From contig CAWBSR010000007.1 in NCBI GenBank assembly GCA_963791545.1, positions 1 to 64,000 of the forward strand: a stretch of 64,000 bases of DNA. Direction: 5' to 3'. Below are positions 16,686 through 25,132 of this stretch, one piece after another. The position numbers and the translations under genes are program-made. Origin of the DNA: JALYXV01 sp963791545 (GTDB lineage Bacteria; Actinomycetota; Acidimicrobiia; Acidimicrobiales; Palsa-688). Position 1 is the first letter of the stretch, and every line of letters begins with the position of its first letter. A model generated the notes under the pieces. That model did no database searches, had not been told where the DNA came from, and was given only the letters and a program-made list of their open reading frames with translations.

Positions 16686-17441
16686 TCAGAAGACGACGTG
16701 GGTCGAGAGCAGGCCGGTGCCCTCTCCTCGTCCGGAAAGGATGCGGCAGAACTCGATGGCGTCAAGTTCCACCACCACAGCTCCATCACCGGCGGCGAAC
16801 GCGCCGCCTGCCGGACCAGTTAGGGTGAGGGTGAAGCCTTGGCCGTGTCGGGGTCCCCAGTCCCTGACGACATCGGCGACGATGCGGCCGTCGTGATTCT
16901 CGGTCAGCTCTGGGCTGCGTCCGGTGGCGCGGCAGATGTCGATGCGGTGCAACCAGGGGTCGCGGGTGTGGATGACGTCGAAGAGGTAGCCGAAGGTCCA
17001 CGGGCGCTCGCCGGGGATTTCCGGGTCGTAGGGCGTCTCACGAATCTGGAGGGGCATGGCGCGCCGACCCGCAAGCCCGCGTGGCACCGCGGTGTGGAGC
17101 GCATCTTTGAGTTCGCTGGTTGTCAGGTGGGCGTGCTCGTGTACCTGCAGCGCCGTCAGGGCGTCGATCCGCAATCCGCCGGTCTGCTGGGCCGTCTGGG
17201 CGGCCGTTCTGATCTGGCGGACCCGGTCATCGGGGTCGGCCTGTAGCTCCAACATCCCGAGCAGGTGGCCCAGGATGGCTCTGACGTCCCATCCGGCGCA
17301 GTCGGTCGGACGGGCGAAGTCCGCTTCTGCCAGGCCCTCCACCAGGGAGAGAAGACGATCGAACTCGGCTTTCGCGAGGTCCATCCACTCGTCGTGGTCG
17401 AGTGCTGGCATGGTGTCGACGGCGATCGTGTCGGCGATCAT
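16686..17441 (-). CDS. Maleylpyruvate isomerase/DinB-like (TIGR03083) family protein
   Basis: This 251-residue protein of the mycothiol-dependent maleylpyruvate isomerase N-terminal family has the hallmark helix LAEADFARPTDCAGWDVRAI followed by LGHLLGMLE, an HEHAHLT metal-ligand-type segment, and DVIHTRDPWLHRIDIC. These DinB-fold proteins use mycothiol or a metal and occur mainly in actinomycetes. The specific substrate is unknown. Its start overlaps the stop of the TetR-type gene by 4 bp (ATGA, 17438-17441), so the two form an operon and the enzyme is a probable TetR target. Confidence 0.85.
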   Translation of the reverse strand: MIADTIAVDTMPALDHDEWMDLAKAEFDRLLSLVEGLAEADFARPTDCAGWDVRAILGHLLGMLELQADPDDRVRQIRTAAQTAQQTGGLRIDALTALQVHEHAHLTTSELKDALHTAVPRGLAGRRAMPLQIRETPYDPEIPGERPWTFGYLFDVIHTRDPWLHRIDICRATGRSPELTENHDGRIVADVVRDWGPRHGQGFTLTLTGPAGGAFAAGDGAVVVELDAIEFCRILSGRGEGTGLLSTHVVF

Positions 17442-18103
17442 GGCTTTGCCTTTCCGGGTTGGTGATACGCGAGGAACATGTCGATGGCGTCATTGACCAG
17501 GCGCACCCAGCGCTGACCGCCTGGCTCGTTCGCGTTCTGCTGGGCGGCGAAGCCGGCGATGAGGGCGGTCCAGGTGTCTCGTGCCCGGCCTGTGGTCACT
17601 CCGCATGCCTGCAGCGCCACCCAGACCAGGTCAAGGCCCTCCGCCGCCGGCGCATAGGACTCGGGGCTCGGGGCGAAGCCGGGGATCGTCCGCTGGTAGA
17701 GCAGTTGGTAGCGGACCGGGTCCTCGACGCAGAACTGCAGGTACAGGCGTGCCTGGTCTTTCAGGGCCCGCACAGGGTCGCTGCGTGGCGGCAGCTGCAG
17801 CATTCGGGCCAAGATGTCCCGGTTGCCCTCAGCGAACATCGCGTCGTAGATGGCGTGCTTGGAGGGGAAGTAGGCGTAGAGCGACTGGGCACGCATGCCG
17901 ACCCGTGACCCGAGGTCGCGCATCACCAGCGCCGCAAGTCCGTGTTCGCGGACCAGCTGCCAGGCCGCGTCGAGGATCTCCTGACGCGTGGCGGTGTTGC
18001 GTTCCGCCCGTCGGTCTCTGCGCTCGGCTGCAAACGGGATTTCCGTGGCCGCCGACGCAGCCAAGACGCGGGAGGCTCTCCCCGTCGGCACACTGTCTGA
18101 CAT
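17438..18103 (-). CDS. TetR-family transcriptional regulator
   Basis: This 221-residue protein has a TetR N-terminal HTH at about residues 37-85 (TRQEILDAAWQLVREHGLAA, then GMRAQSLYAYFPSKHAIYDA) and a C-terminal ligand-binding domain of the TetR_C_33/WHG type. It probably represses its own leaderless promoter and thereby the co-transcribed TIGR03083 enzyme, with which it overlaps by 4 bp. ATG 18103 is chosen because a TTGACA-N17-TAGTTT promoter ends 8 nt upstream. The ligand is unknown. Confidence 0.88.
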   Translation of the reverse strand: MSDSVPTGRASRVLAASAATEIPFAAERRDRRAERNTATRQEILDAAWQLVREHGLAALVMRDLGSRVGMRAQSLYAYFPSKHAIYDAMFAEGNRDILARMLQLPPRSDPVRALKDQARLYLQFCVEDPVRYQLLYQRTIPGFAPSPESYAPAAEGLDLVWVALQACGVTTGRARDTWTALIAGFAAQQNANEPGGQRWVRLVNDAIDMFLAYHQPGKAKP

Positions 18104-18140
18104 AGTCAGGTAAACTAGACTTAGTCAGACGGCTTGTCAA
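18095..18140 (-). promoter_or_regulatory. Promoter and putative operator of the tetR-TIGR03083 operon
   Basis: On the minus strand, TTGACA (18140-18135), a 17-bp spacer and TAGTTT (18117-18112) form a near-consensus promoter. The start codon lies 8 nt beyond, so the mRNA is probably leaderless. GTCTGAC (18095-18101) and GTCAGAC (18124-18130) form an inverted repeat across the promoter, and TAGTCAG occurs twice with a 19-bp period, which suits TetR autoregulation. Confidence 0.7.
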
Positions 18141-18152
18141 GGGGACTCGGCC

Positions 18153-18370
18153 ACCAACCTGGGTGTCGCGCACCTCCCATGCCGGGATGCCGAGAAAGGA
18201 GCTCCCAGCGCCGGGCCGCGGTCGAACACTGCTGCTACGTCCTCTCGCAGGCAGTGGGACCGAGCGCGGCCGCGCGTCGGCGCCGGCCAGCACCAGCTCA
18301 TCCTCCGCCATCCAGATCAAATCCACACGGCTGTCGGGCACCACCAGTTGTTGCGGGAGTGTCCCAACTG
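18153..18370 (-). pseudogene. Remnant of an AraC-family regulator N-terminal domain
   Basis: Minus-strand translation gives LPQQLVVPDSRVDLIWMAED, then ELVLAGADARPRS and RPRPGAGSSFLGIPAWEVRD. This matches the DUF6597-type effector domain pattern of AraC regulators (LPDG..DLIW..D.L.VAGPD..P, R.RPGA....GIPA.ELRD). The AraC DNA-binding domain is missing; the fragment stops at the tetR promoter. The remaining part of 18371-18695 shows no gene. Interpreted as decayed DNA from an earlier insertion or rearrangement. Confidence 0.5.
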
Positions 18371-18695
18371 TGGTGGCCGGGTGGATGCTGCGGCCGCTGT
18401 CACCGAGATCGCTGGACTTGCAGGCAGCCTGCAGGGCGACGTGGGCCTCGGCGGAGGCGGTCCTGCGCTGGGCCGCCGCCGCCCTGCTCCGCGCCGGACT
18501 CAACGACCCGACCGTGCCACCCCCCACGACCGCCACGTCGACGACCGGCCCGGAATCTGGGGTCGGGCCGCACGAAACGGGACCCTGACAGCTCCAGTCG
18601 AGCGAAGGTACAACCGCTGTTCGATCGGCTGGCTGTCGATTCGACCCAAAAAGCGGGGCAGAACCCGTTCCCTTACCGCCCATGGCTGTCATCGG

Positions 18696-19367
18696 TCAAC
18701 GGGCAGTCCGGCCCGCACATTGTCGGTCTCGCGCTCGGTATTGGCGGCGTCCGATCAGTCGGTAGGCGATGCGGGCGGCAACGGGAACGTGGGCGGCCAG
18801 AAACTCTCGGCGCTCCGCGGGATCGGCGTCCTCGAGGATGCAGCCGAGAAACACCAGCCGCCGTCTTCTTGGGATCGACGCCATACCCCGGCGACCGACC
18901 TCGGCCCATTCCTGGGCGGTCAGGTAACGCTCTACCAGGGGCAGAACGTACCGCTCCTCCTGGTCGAGATGGGCGTCCAGCCGGCCCGACAGTGTCTCCA
19001 GGGTCTCGATCAAGTCGACGCCCGTGGCGCTGTGGCGCCAGGCTTGGAGCTGCGTTTGGGCGGCGGCCAGCAGGCTGGCAATGTGCTGGTGCTGCTGGCC
19101 CATCGCGGCGATGAGCTCGGCGTCGAGAGCAGCGCGCTGACTGAGCCGGGGCCAGATCAAATCGTCCTCGCCGGCGTGGTGATGATGCAAGGCGTCGATC
19201 TGCTCGTCGGCGTGGCCCGCAACAATGCCGGCGCGGCCGAGGTCGCCGGGCTTGACGGAGCAGACCAGTCCCGGTAGCAGCCGGAACTCGCGACGGAACA
19301 GTCGATGCACAATGCGCATATCGGTGGTGTCGCAGCCGACAGTGGTGGTGTCCATCCCAATCGTCAT
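18696..19367 (-). CDS. Hemerythrin-domain protein
   Basis: This protein has about 223 residues from ATG 19367, with GAGGAG 9 nt upstream. The hemerythrin cation-binding pattern is visible: IVHRLFRREFR, then HADEQIDALHHHHAGEDDLI (H...E), MGQQHQHIASLL and LDAHLDQEERYVLPLV. Such four-helix proteins bind a di-iron centre for O2, NO or redox sensing. It is the last gene of a minus-strand cluster with the SRPBCC protein (104-bp gap) and an Fe-dependent dioxygenase, so it may supply or sense O2 for that pathway (inference). Confidence 0.85.
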   Translation of the reverse strand: MTIGMDTTTVGCDTTDMRIVHRLFRREFRLLPGLVCSVKPGDLGRAGIVAGHADEQIDALHHHHAGEDDLIWPRLSQRAALDAELIAAMGQQHQHIASLLAAAQTQLQAWRHSATGVDLIETLETLSGRLDAHLDQEERYVLPLVERYLTAQEWAEVGRRGMASIPRRRRLVFLGCILEDADPAERREFLAAHVPVAARIAYRLIGRRQYRARDRQCAGRTAR

Positions 19368-19470
19368 CCCAATCGTCTCCTCGGTTCTTGCCGGGTCCAA
19401 GCCGGCAGTGGTGGGCATCGGAATCGTCTCGCCGGTCCTGGCCGCGGGCGACGGCGACGCGTTGAAGGCC

Positions 19471-19992
19471 TCAGTGCCCGGCGCTCGTATCGGCCGGAGC
19501 GACGATCTTCGGGCTGACACAATCTTGTTCCAAGATGTGCTTGAGCCGGGCGAGGGTCTGGTCCAGCCCGTCTTGGAGCTCCGCGATCCTGGAAAGCCTT
19601 TGTTGGGGCGTGGCGGCTGCCAGGTGAGGGGGCAGTTCGAGTATCTCGAACGTCTCGGTGATACGTGTGCCGCCGGCGCCATCGGGGGTGAACTGGTAGC
19701 TCCAGCGGGTGAACTTGTGGTCAGGTGTGCCCGCTTCGAAGGTGAAGCGATGCCCCGGTTCGGCTTGGGTCACCTGGCACAGCGTCGACCACTCGTGGCC
19801 GTGGCCTCGATTGTGGCCCACAAAGAATGCGCCCTCCCCGACCTCGTCGGCGCTGCGCCATTGGCACCGGTAGCACTCGGAGCTCAGTTCAGGCATTCGG
19901 CTGATGTCGGAGACCAGCGCATAGGCGTCATCCGCGCTGAAGGCGACCGAGGTGGTGGCCGTGCCGGTATACGTCTGGGTGGCGGGGTTCAT
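19471..19992 (-). CDS. SRPBCC (polyketide cyclase/START-like) family protein
   Basis: This 173-residue protein begins TATTSVAFSADDAYALVSDI, followed by SRMPELSSECYRCQW. This is the classic polyketide-cyclase_2 opening, in which a helix-grip cavity binds a hydrophobic ligand. A C-terminal long helix (QQRLSRIAELQDGLDQTLAR) closes the cavity. ATG 19992 overlaps the stop of the extradiol dioxygenase gene by 4 bp (19989-19992), so the two are translationally coupled. It may bind the aromatic substrate or product of that enzyme. Confidence 0.85.
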   Translation of the reverse strand: MNPATQTYTGTATTSVAFSADDAYALVSDISRMPELSSECYRCQWRSADEVGEGAFFVGHNRGHGHEWSTLCQVTQAEPGHRFTFEAGTPDHKFTRWSYQFTPDGAGGTRITETFEILELPPHLAAATPQQRLSRIAELQDGLDQTLARLKHILEQDCVSPKIVAPADTSAGH

Positions 19993-20855
19993 CGCCCGCT
20001 GCCGGTCAGGACGGGGGTCGTGGTGGTGGCGCCGACCGAGTCGAGCAGTCCCACGTGGCCCCACGGGGGGGATGGGCGGCCCGCCAAAGTGACGCCGTAT
20101 TCGACCCGGAAACCGGCCGGGGTGGGGAAGTAGCACGACAGCATCTCGTCGGGCGGGTGGTAGCCGAGGCTGACGGCCGGCTCGAACCCGGCCGCCCGGG
20201 CCGCGTCGACGCCGGCGCCGAGGTCGTGGATGTCGCTCACCTCGACCAGAAGGTGGTCCACCGCGCACCGTTCACCTCCGAAGAGCACCAGGCTGTGGTG
20301 ACGGCGGTTGATGCGCAGGAACCGGGCTTCGAACGGACCGGTGATGCGATCACTCTCCTCGAAGCCGAGCAGGTCCTGGTAGAAGGCGACGGTGGTGTCG
20401 AGATCGGGCACGACCAGGGCGACATGGGGCAAGCCCTGGCTGGTGTCGAAACCGCCCAGGCCGGGCCGGGGGGACACGAACCGATCCTGCCCGGTCGATC
20501 CCCAGAACAGCTCGACGCGGTTGGCGGCGGGATCGTCGAACCAGATCATGGCGGTGACGCCCCGAGTTTCACACTCGCCGACCGAGCCCTCATGCACGGC
20601 GACGCCGCCGGCAGCCAAATCGGCCTTCGCCTGAGTCAGTTCCCCATGGTCGGCCACCTCCCAACCCGCCCAGGCCAGTGCCGAGGAATCGCCCGCTTCG
20701 ACTATGACGCGTTGTCGGCGTTCGTCCATGCGGAGCCGGACCCGGCCGGTGGCGTCCGTGGAGCCCTGCATGCCCAGCACGTCGAGTCCGAACCGAAGCC
20801 ACTCCTGGGGCTGGCGGCAACGAACACCTAGGTAGCCCAACTCTTTGATCTTCAT
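19989..20855 (-). CDS. Extradiol ring-cleavage dioxygenase, type I (BphC-like, two VOC domains)
   Basis: This 288-residue protein has two tandem vicinal-oxygen-chelate modules. The N-terminal half is MKIKELGYLGVRCRQPQEWL, and the catalytic C-terminal half carries the metal triad His in LPHVALVV, His in AVDHLLVEVSD and Glu in FRVEYG. Family members cleave catechols next to the diol using Fe(II). ATG 20855 has a strong GAGGAGGA 4 nt upstream. It leads the operon with SRPBCC and hemerythrin genes and is divergent from a LAL-type regulator, its probable activator. The substrate (biphenyl-, steroid- or other catechol) is not determined. Confidence 0.87.
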   Translation of the reverse strand: MKIKELGYLGVRCRQPQEWLRFGLDVLGMQGSTDATGRVRLRMDERRQRVIVEAGDSSALAWAGWEVADHGELTQAKADLAAGGVAVHEGSVGECETRGVTAMIWFDDPAANRVELFWGSTGQDRFVSPRPGLGGFDTSQGLPHVALVVPDLDTTVAFYQDLLGFEESDRITGPFEARFLRINRRHHSLVLFGGERCAVDHLLVEVSDIHDLGAGVDAARAAGFEPAVSLGYHPPDEMLSCYFPTPAGFRVEYGVTLAGRPSPPWGHVGLLDSVGATTTTPVLTGSGR

Positions 20856-21012
20856 GGAATCCTCCTCTGCTCCGGCGACCGCGGTCATGAGACGATCGTG
20901 ACGGCTCCATCGCCCGATGACATCCGGGCAACGCACGGAATTAGCTGGCGGCACATACGGGATTAAGAGCTGCGAGGAGGACATCCGGCGGCGATGGGCC
21001 GATACTGGTGGT

Positions 21013-23874
21013 GTGCGCCAAATGCTGTGCCCTGTTCTGATCGGACGTGAGACCGAGCGCGATGCAGTCGACGGGGCGCTCGACGCGACCAGGCTCGGTC
21101 GCGGCAGGCTGCTGGTCGTGTCCGGCGAAGCCGGGGTGGGCAAGTCCCGGCTGGCCCGCGAGGCGGCTAGCGACGCCCGGACGGCTGGCATGGCCGTGCT
21201 GTGGGGCCGGGCGGCACCGGGAACGGGACCTTTCCGGGCGGTCGCCGAGGCGATTCTGGGATGGGCCCGGGTGAATCCGGGTCGGGCCGGCGACGAGGTG
21301 GCCTCATTCCGGGCGGCTCTGAATCCTCCGGCCGCAGGTCAACAGATACTGCCGACTGCGCTGCTGGCCGAGGCTGTTGTCCGGGTTCTGCGCACCGCGG
21401 CCGCCGGGGACGGGTGCCTCGTTGTGCTCGAAGACCTCCACTGGGCCGACGGCGACACCTTAGCGGTGGTCGACTATCTTGCCGACGCGGTCGACGGCGA
21501 GCGTATCGCCGGGATGGTGACACTGCGCGCCGGCGAACCCAGCCTAGGGCGCGACCTCATCTACTCACTTCATGGTAGGCGGGTTGCCGACATCGTCCGC
21601 CTCCGGCGGCTGTCGACGCGCGACGTGGCCGACATGGCCCGGGCATGTCTGCACATCGAAGACCTCGACGCCGAGCTCGCCGGCTACCTAACCAATGTCG
21701 CCGACGGTCTACCGTTCCTGGTCGAGGAACTCTTGGCCACGCTCACAGAGTCCGGGTCGCTGCGGCGGGCCGGCGGCAGCTGGCAATGCCATGGAACCCT
21801 GACCGGGCAGGTACCAGAGTCCTTTGCGGCCAGCGTCCATGACCGCCTCGAGAGGCTCGACGAGTCGGCCCGCACCGCGTTGACGCTGGCCGCCACGCTG
21901 GGCCGACGTTTCAGCTGGCCACTGCTGGGCGAAATCATGGATATCGAGGCTGCGGGCGTGCTGACGGCGCTGCGTGCCGGGGTGGCGGCACAGCTGGTAG
22001 AGCCGACCGATGAGCCCGAATGGTTCCGGTTCCGCCACGCCCTGACCCGCGACGCCATCGTGGCACAGCTTCTGGTCAGTGAACGGGTGCTGCTGGCCGG
22101 GCGCGCCGCGTCCGCTGTCGAACGGGTCCATCCGAACCTGGAGGCCGACTGGTGCCGACTGGCGGCCGAACTATGGGCCGCGGCTGGAAATGACTCGCGA
22201 GCCGCCGAACTGCTGGTCGATGTCGGGGTTCAGGCTTTGGCGGTGGGCGCCCTGTGCACCGCCGAGTCGGCCTTGGCCCACTCCGCCGCGCTCGCCGCCG
22301 GGGATCAGGGTCTCGACAGCCGCCGAGACGACGCTTTGCTACAGGTGCTGGCGTTGGCCGGGCGCACCGACGAAGCCTTCGACGTCGGCGACCGCCTCCT
22401 CGCCCGTCTGGCCGCCAAGGGACTGCAATCCGAACGCACGGTCGAGACCCACTTTCGACTGGCCCGAGCGGCTATCGCCGGTGACCGCTGGGAGGTGGCA
22501 CAGCGGTATCTGGTAGAGGCCCGTCATGGATTCGGTGTCCTTGACCGCGTCACCCAGACCCGCCTGGACGCGCTCGACGCCCACATCGCACTCGGACTCG
22601 GACACATCGAAGATGCCGCCGCGCTGGCCGCCCGGGCCGAGCCGGCAGCGTTGGCGGCCGGTCTGTCAGACGTCGCCTGTGAGGCGCTCGAAGTTACCGG
22701 GCGCTGCCACCGGGAGGGGGGATCGCCCGACGCCGAGAGGGCCTTCGCTCGGGCCGCCATCATCGCCGGAGAAGCTGGCCTGGTCGTGTGGCGTATCCGG
22801 GCCCTGCACGAACTGGGCACCATCGACCTCTTCGAGCGGGCCGATCCGACCCGACTGGCCGAGGCCCGCGACCTCGCCCTCGCCAACGGGCAGGTGGCCA
22901 CCGCCGCCAACCTCGAACTGCACATCTCCGGCTGCCACGGCGTTCTGATCGAACCCGAGGCGGGCTTGGCGGCCGCCCGAAGGTCGGCGCAACTGGCCCG
23001 ACGATGCCATCTCGACGCCCTGGTCGGCTTGGCCTGCGGATTCGAGGGCAACGCCCACGCCCAGCGCGGCGATCTCGAAGCAATGGAAGATGCCATCGCC
23101 CGAGGCCTGACCGCGGCAGGCGACAACCCCCGGGTCGCAGCCACCTGCCTGGCCGGCTGCCGGGCCGAGGCCGCAGCCTTGGCCGACGACCGGCCCAAGC
23201 TCATCGAGTGCCTACAGCAAGGTATTCACATCCTCCTCGACGCCGGGCACACCACTCCCGGACCATGGTGGGGGATGTGGTGTCTTCTGGCAGCTGTCGA
23301 CGACTTCGATGACCACGGCGCCGCCGACCATTCCGGACCCCTTATCCACCGGGTCGTACGCGGCATGGTGCACATGGCCAACGCCGCCAGGCTCGGACGG
23401 ACCGGCCAACACGAAGAGGCTGAAGCCGCCTTCGAGCTCGGCGACACCGAACTGGCCTACGCCCCGTGGCGCCGGCACTTCGCCCGACGCCTCGTCGCCG
23501 ACGCCGCCCTCACCGACGAATGGGGCACACCAACACAATGGGCCCGCGAAGGACTCGGGTTTTTCAGCGAGCGAGGCGACGACCGCTTGGCAGCCGCCTG
23601 CCGATCCCTACTCCACTCAGCCGGCGAACCCGTGCCCCGAAGAGGACGCGGGGCCATCGTGGTGCCCGAGAAACTCCGGGCCGCCAGGGTCACCAGTCGA
23701 GAAGCTGACGTGCTCGCCCTCATCGGGCGCGGCATGACTAACACCCAAATCGCCGAACAGCTCTGCCTGTCCCGGCGAACAGTCGAGTCTCACGTTTCGA
23801 ACCTACTGACCAAGACCGCGGCCAACAACCGCGTCGACCTCACACAACTGGCGGCGACATGCGGCATCACCTGA
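21013..23874 (+). CDS. LAL-type LuxR-family regulator with AAA ATPase domain
   Basis: This protein of about 953 residues opens with VLIGRETERDAVDGALD and Walker A VVSGEAGVGKSRLA. Walker B CLVVLEDLHWADG, a STAND-type ATPase and a long TPR-like region follow, and it ends in a LuxR HTH (VTSREADVLALIGRGMTNTQ, then AEQLCLSRRTVESHVSNLLT). Large ATP-binding LuxR (MalT-like) proteins activate catabolic or secondary-metabolite operons. GTG 21013 is chosen because GATACT (21001-21006) lies 6 nt upstream, as in other leaderless genes here; ATG 21022 is the alternative. It is divergent from the extradiol dioxygenase operon and is its likely regulator. Confidence 0.88.
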   Translation: MRQMLCPVLIGRETERDAVDGALDATRLGRGRLLVVSGEAGVGKSRLAREAASDARTAGMAVLWGRAAPGTGPFRAVAEAILGWARVNPGRAGDEVASFRAALNPPAAGQQILPTALLAEAVVRVLRTAAAGDGCLVVLEDLHWADGDTLAVVDYLADAVDGERIAGMVTLRAGEPSLGRDLIYSLHGRRVADIVRLRRLSTRDVADMARACLHIEDLDAELAGYLTNVADGLPFLVEELLATLTESGSLRRAGGSWQCHGTLTGQVPESFAASVHDRLERLDESARTALTLAATLGRRFSWPLLGEIMDIEAAGVLTALRAGVAAQLVEPTDEPEWFRFRHALTRDAIVAQLLVSERVLLAGRAASAVERVHPNLEADWCRLAAELWAAAGNDSRAAELLVDVGVQALAVGALCTAESALAHSAALAAGDQGLDSRRDDALLQVLALAGRTDEAFDVGDRLLARLAAKGLQSERTVETHFRLARAAIAGDRWEVAQRYLVEARHGFGVLDRVTQTRLDALDAHIALGLGHIEDAAALAARAEPAALAAGLSDVACEALEVTGRCHREGGSPDAERAFARAAIIAGEAGLVVWRIRALHELGTIDLFERADPTRLAEARDLALANGQVATAANLELHISGCHGVLIEPEAGLAAARRSAQLARRCHLDALVGLACGFEGNAHAQRGDLEAMEDAIARGLTAAGDNPRVAATCLAGCRAEAAALADDRPKLIECLQQGIHILLDAGHTTPGPWWGMWCLLAAVDDFDDHGAADHSGPLIHRVVRGMVHMANAARLGRTGQHEEAEAAFELGDTELAYAPWRRHFARRLVADAALTDEWGTPTQWAREGLGFFSERGDDRLAAACRSLLHSAGEPVPRRGRGAIVVPEKLRAARVTSREADVLALIGRGMTNTQIAEQLCLSRRTVESHVSNLLTKTAANNRVDLTQLAATCGIT

Positions 23875-25048
23875 ACATGCGGCTCGTCCAGGACAACCGG
23901 GTTCCTCGAAACTGGATACTCACATGACCTCAGTCTCAGTGGACGGACGGTCAGACAGTTCAGTCGGGGAGCCGGCGCAGGCATGCGGTCGTCGGGATCT
24001 CCAAGTGAAGTCGTCCCTTTCTGTCAGCGGCGGCGCGCCGGGCTTTGTCGCCGCGCCGGTCGTAGCGTGAGGTTGTCCGGGTGAGGCGTGGCCGAGAAGC
24101 TGTTGGACGGCGGGAAGGTCGGCGCCGGCTCAGAAGACGCCCGGACGACAGCCCCCTCGTGACAAGATCTTCCAGCTAGATGGACGGCTCGTCGACCTGA
24201 CCCCCTGGTGGGGATTCGCTTAGCCGGTATAGATATATAGTTCTCACCCGTTGGGCCCGGGCGTCGCGGCGGACGAGCGCCTTGTCGCATGCATCGACGA
24301 GCGCCTCTGGCCCGCCCATTACCAGCACCTATCCGTTGACCGGCGAGGGCGTGGGCAGCTACTGTCCGAAGCCGACGTTCGGCGGTTGGAGACACTGCGA
24401 TGAGCGTCTTCACGGCTGAAGACCAAACGGCCTGAGGCTGCCCCCTACCAATCAGGCCATATCCAGGTGGGACATCGCCCCATAAGTGCCGTACCGGGCG
24501 TAGCAACTCCTGCAAGCGCGGACGGCTATGGCTGGCTTCGTTGGGAGCGCATAATCGCCGGCTGGAGGCGTCGAGGCACGGCGTTCACCACCGCCATCGA
24601 CCACTCCGAATCGGCGATCGGCGTCCTCTTGCAACGTTCGATCCGCTGGACCGGTGCACGGAGTGGCGCTCCGCGGACCTAGAGGGGCGGCGTCCCAGAA
24701 CATCGGCCCATAATCCCGCCGGCCTCGGCGTCCCGGAGGCTCCTAAGAGCCGGTTCGCGACGTCCTATATCCGGCGGAGAGTTGCGGTCAGCGCGCTCGA
24801 TAATGTCAAATGGCAGGGCCTGGTTCGTGTGTGCCGTCTGGCACCGAAGGGTCGCGTCTCGCCGTTCGGGGTCGGCAACGGCAGGTGAAATGCCGGTTGG
24901 CCGGTGGCTGGGAGTACCCAAGGGGTTGCCAGGGCGAGTCGCAGTTGATGTCCCGGTGGCGCTCCGAGACGGCCCGGGCACGCGGGCGGGCCGTATTACG
25001 AGCTCGGCATAGGAGGGGGTAGACGAACTCGGACTAGAGGAGGGCGGT
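23875..25048. other. Gene-free interval of about 1.2 kb
   Basis: No reading frame in this interval has convincing protein character and I see no tRNA, repeat or transposase remnant. It lies between the LAL regulator and the conjugation-type ATPase genes and includes an AT-rich spot (TATAGATATATAG at 24225-24240). It may be decayed sequence. Confidence 0.5.
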
Positions 25049-25132
25049 GTGGCGCATCAGGCCAACGTTCAGTGGAATAGCAGTCGTGGATCGGCGGTCC
25101 GCGCGGTCGAATGGCGGGAGGCTTGGCGGTGA
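25049..25132 (+). CDS. Possible 27-residue leader ORF upstream of VirB4-like gene
   Basis: GTG 25049 is preceded by AGAGGAGGG and opens a 27-codon frame (VAHQANVQWNSSRGSAVRAV, then EWREAWR) that ends by overlapping the start of the next gene in a GTGA junction. A strong ribosome-binding site and exact coupling suggest it may be translated. No family is recognised, and chance cannot be excluded. Confidence 0.3.
   Translation: MAHQANVQWNSSRGSAVRAVEWREAWR

Noticed and set aside
18134..19277. Plus-strand frames across the hemerythrin gene and AraC remnant
   Set aside because: Antisense shadows; hemerythrin motifs on the minus strand are unambiguous.
24024..24515. 163-residue minus-strand frame in the gene-free interval
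   Set aside because: Composition is shadow-like (Arg/Pro/Ala-rich), with no motif and no ribosome-binding site.
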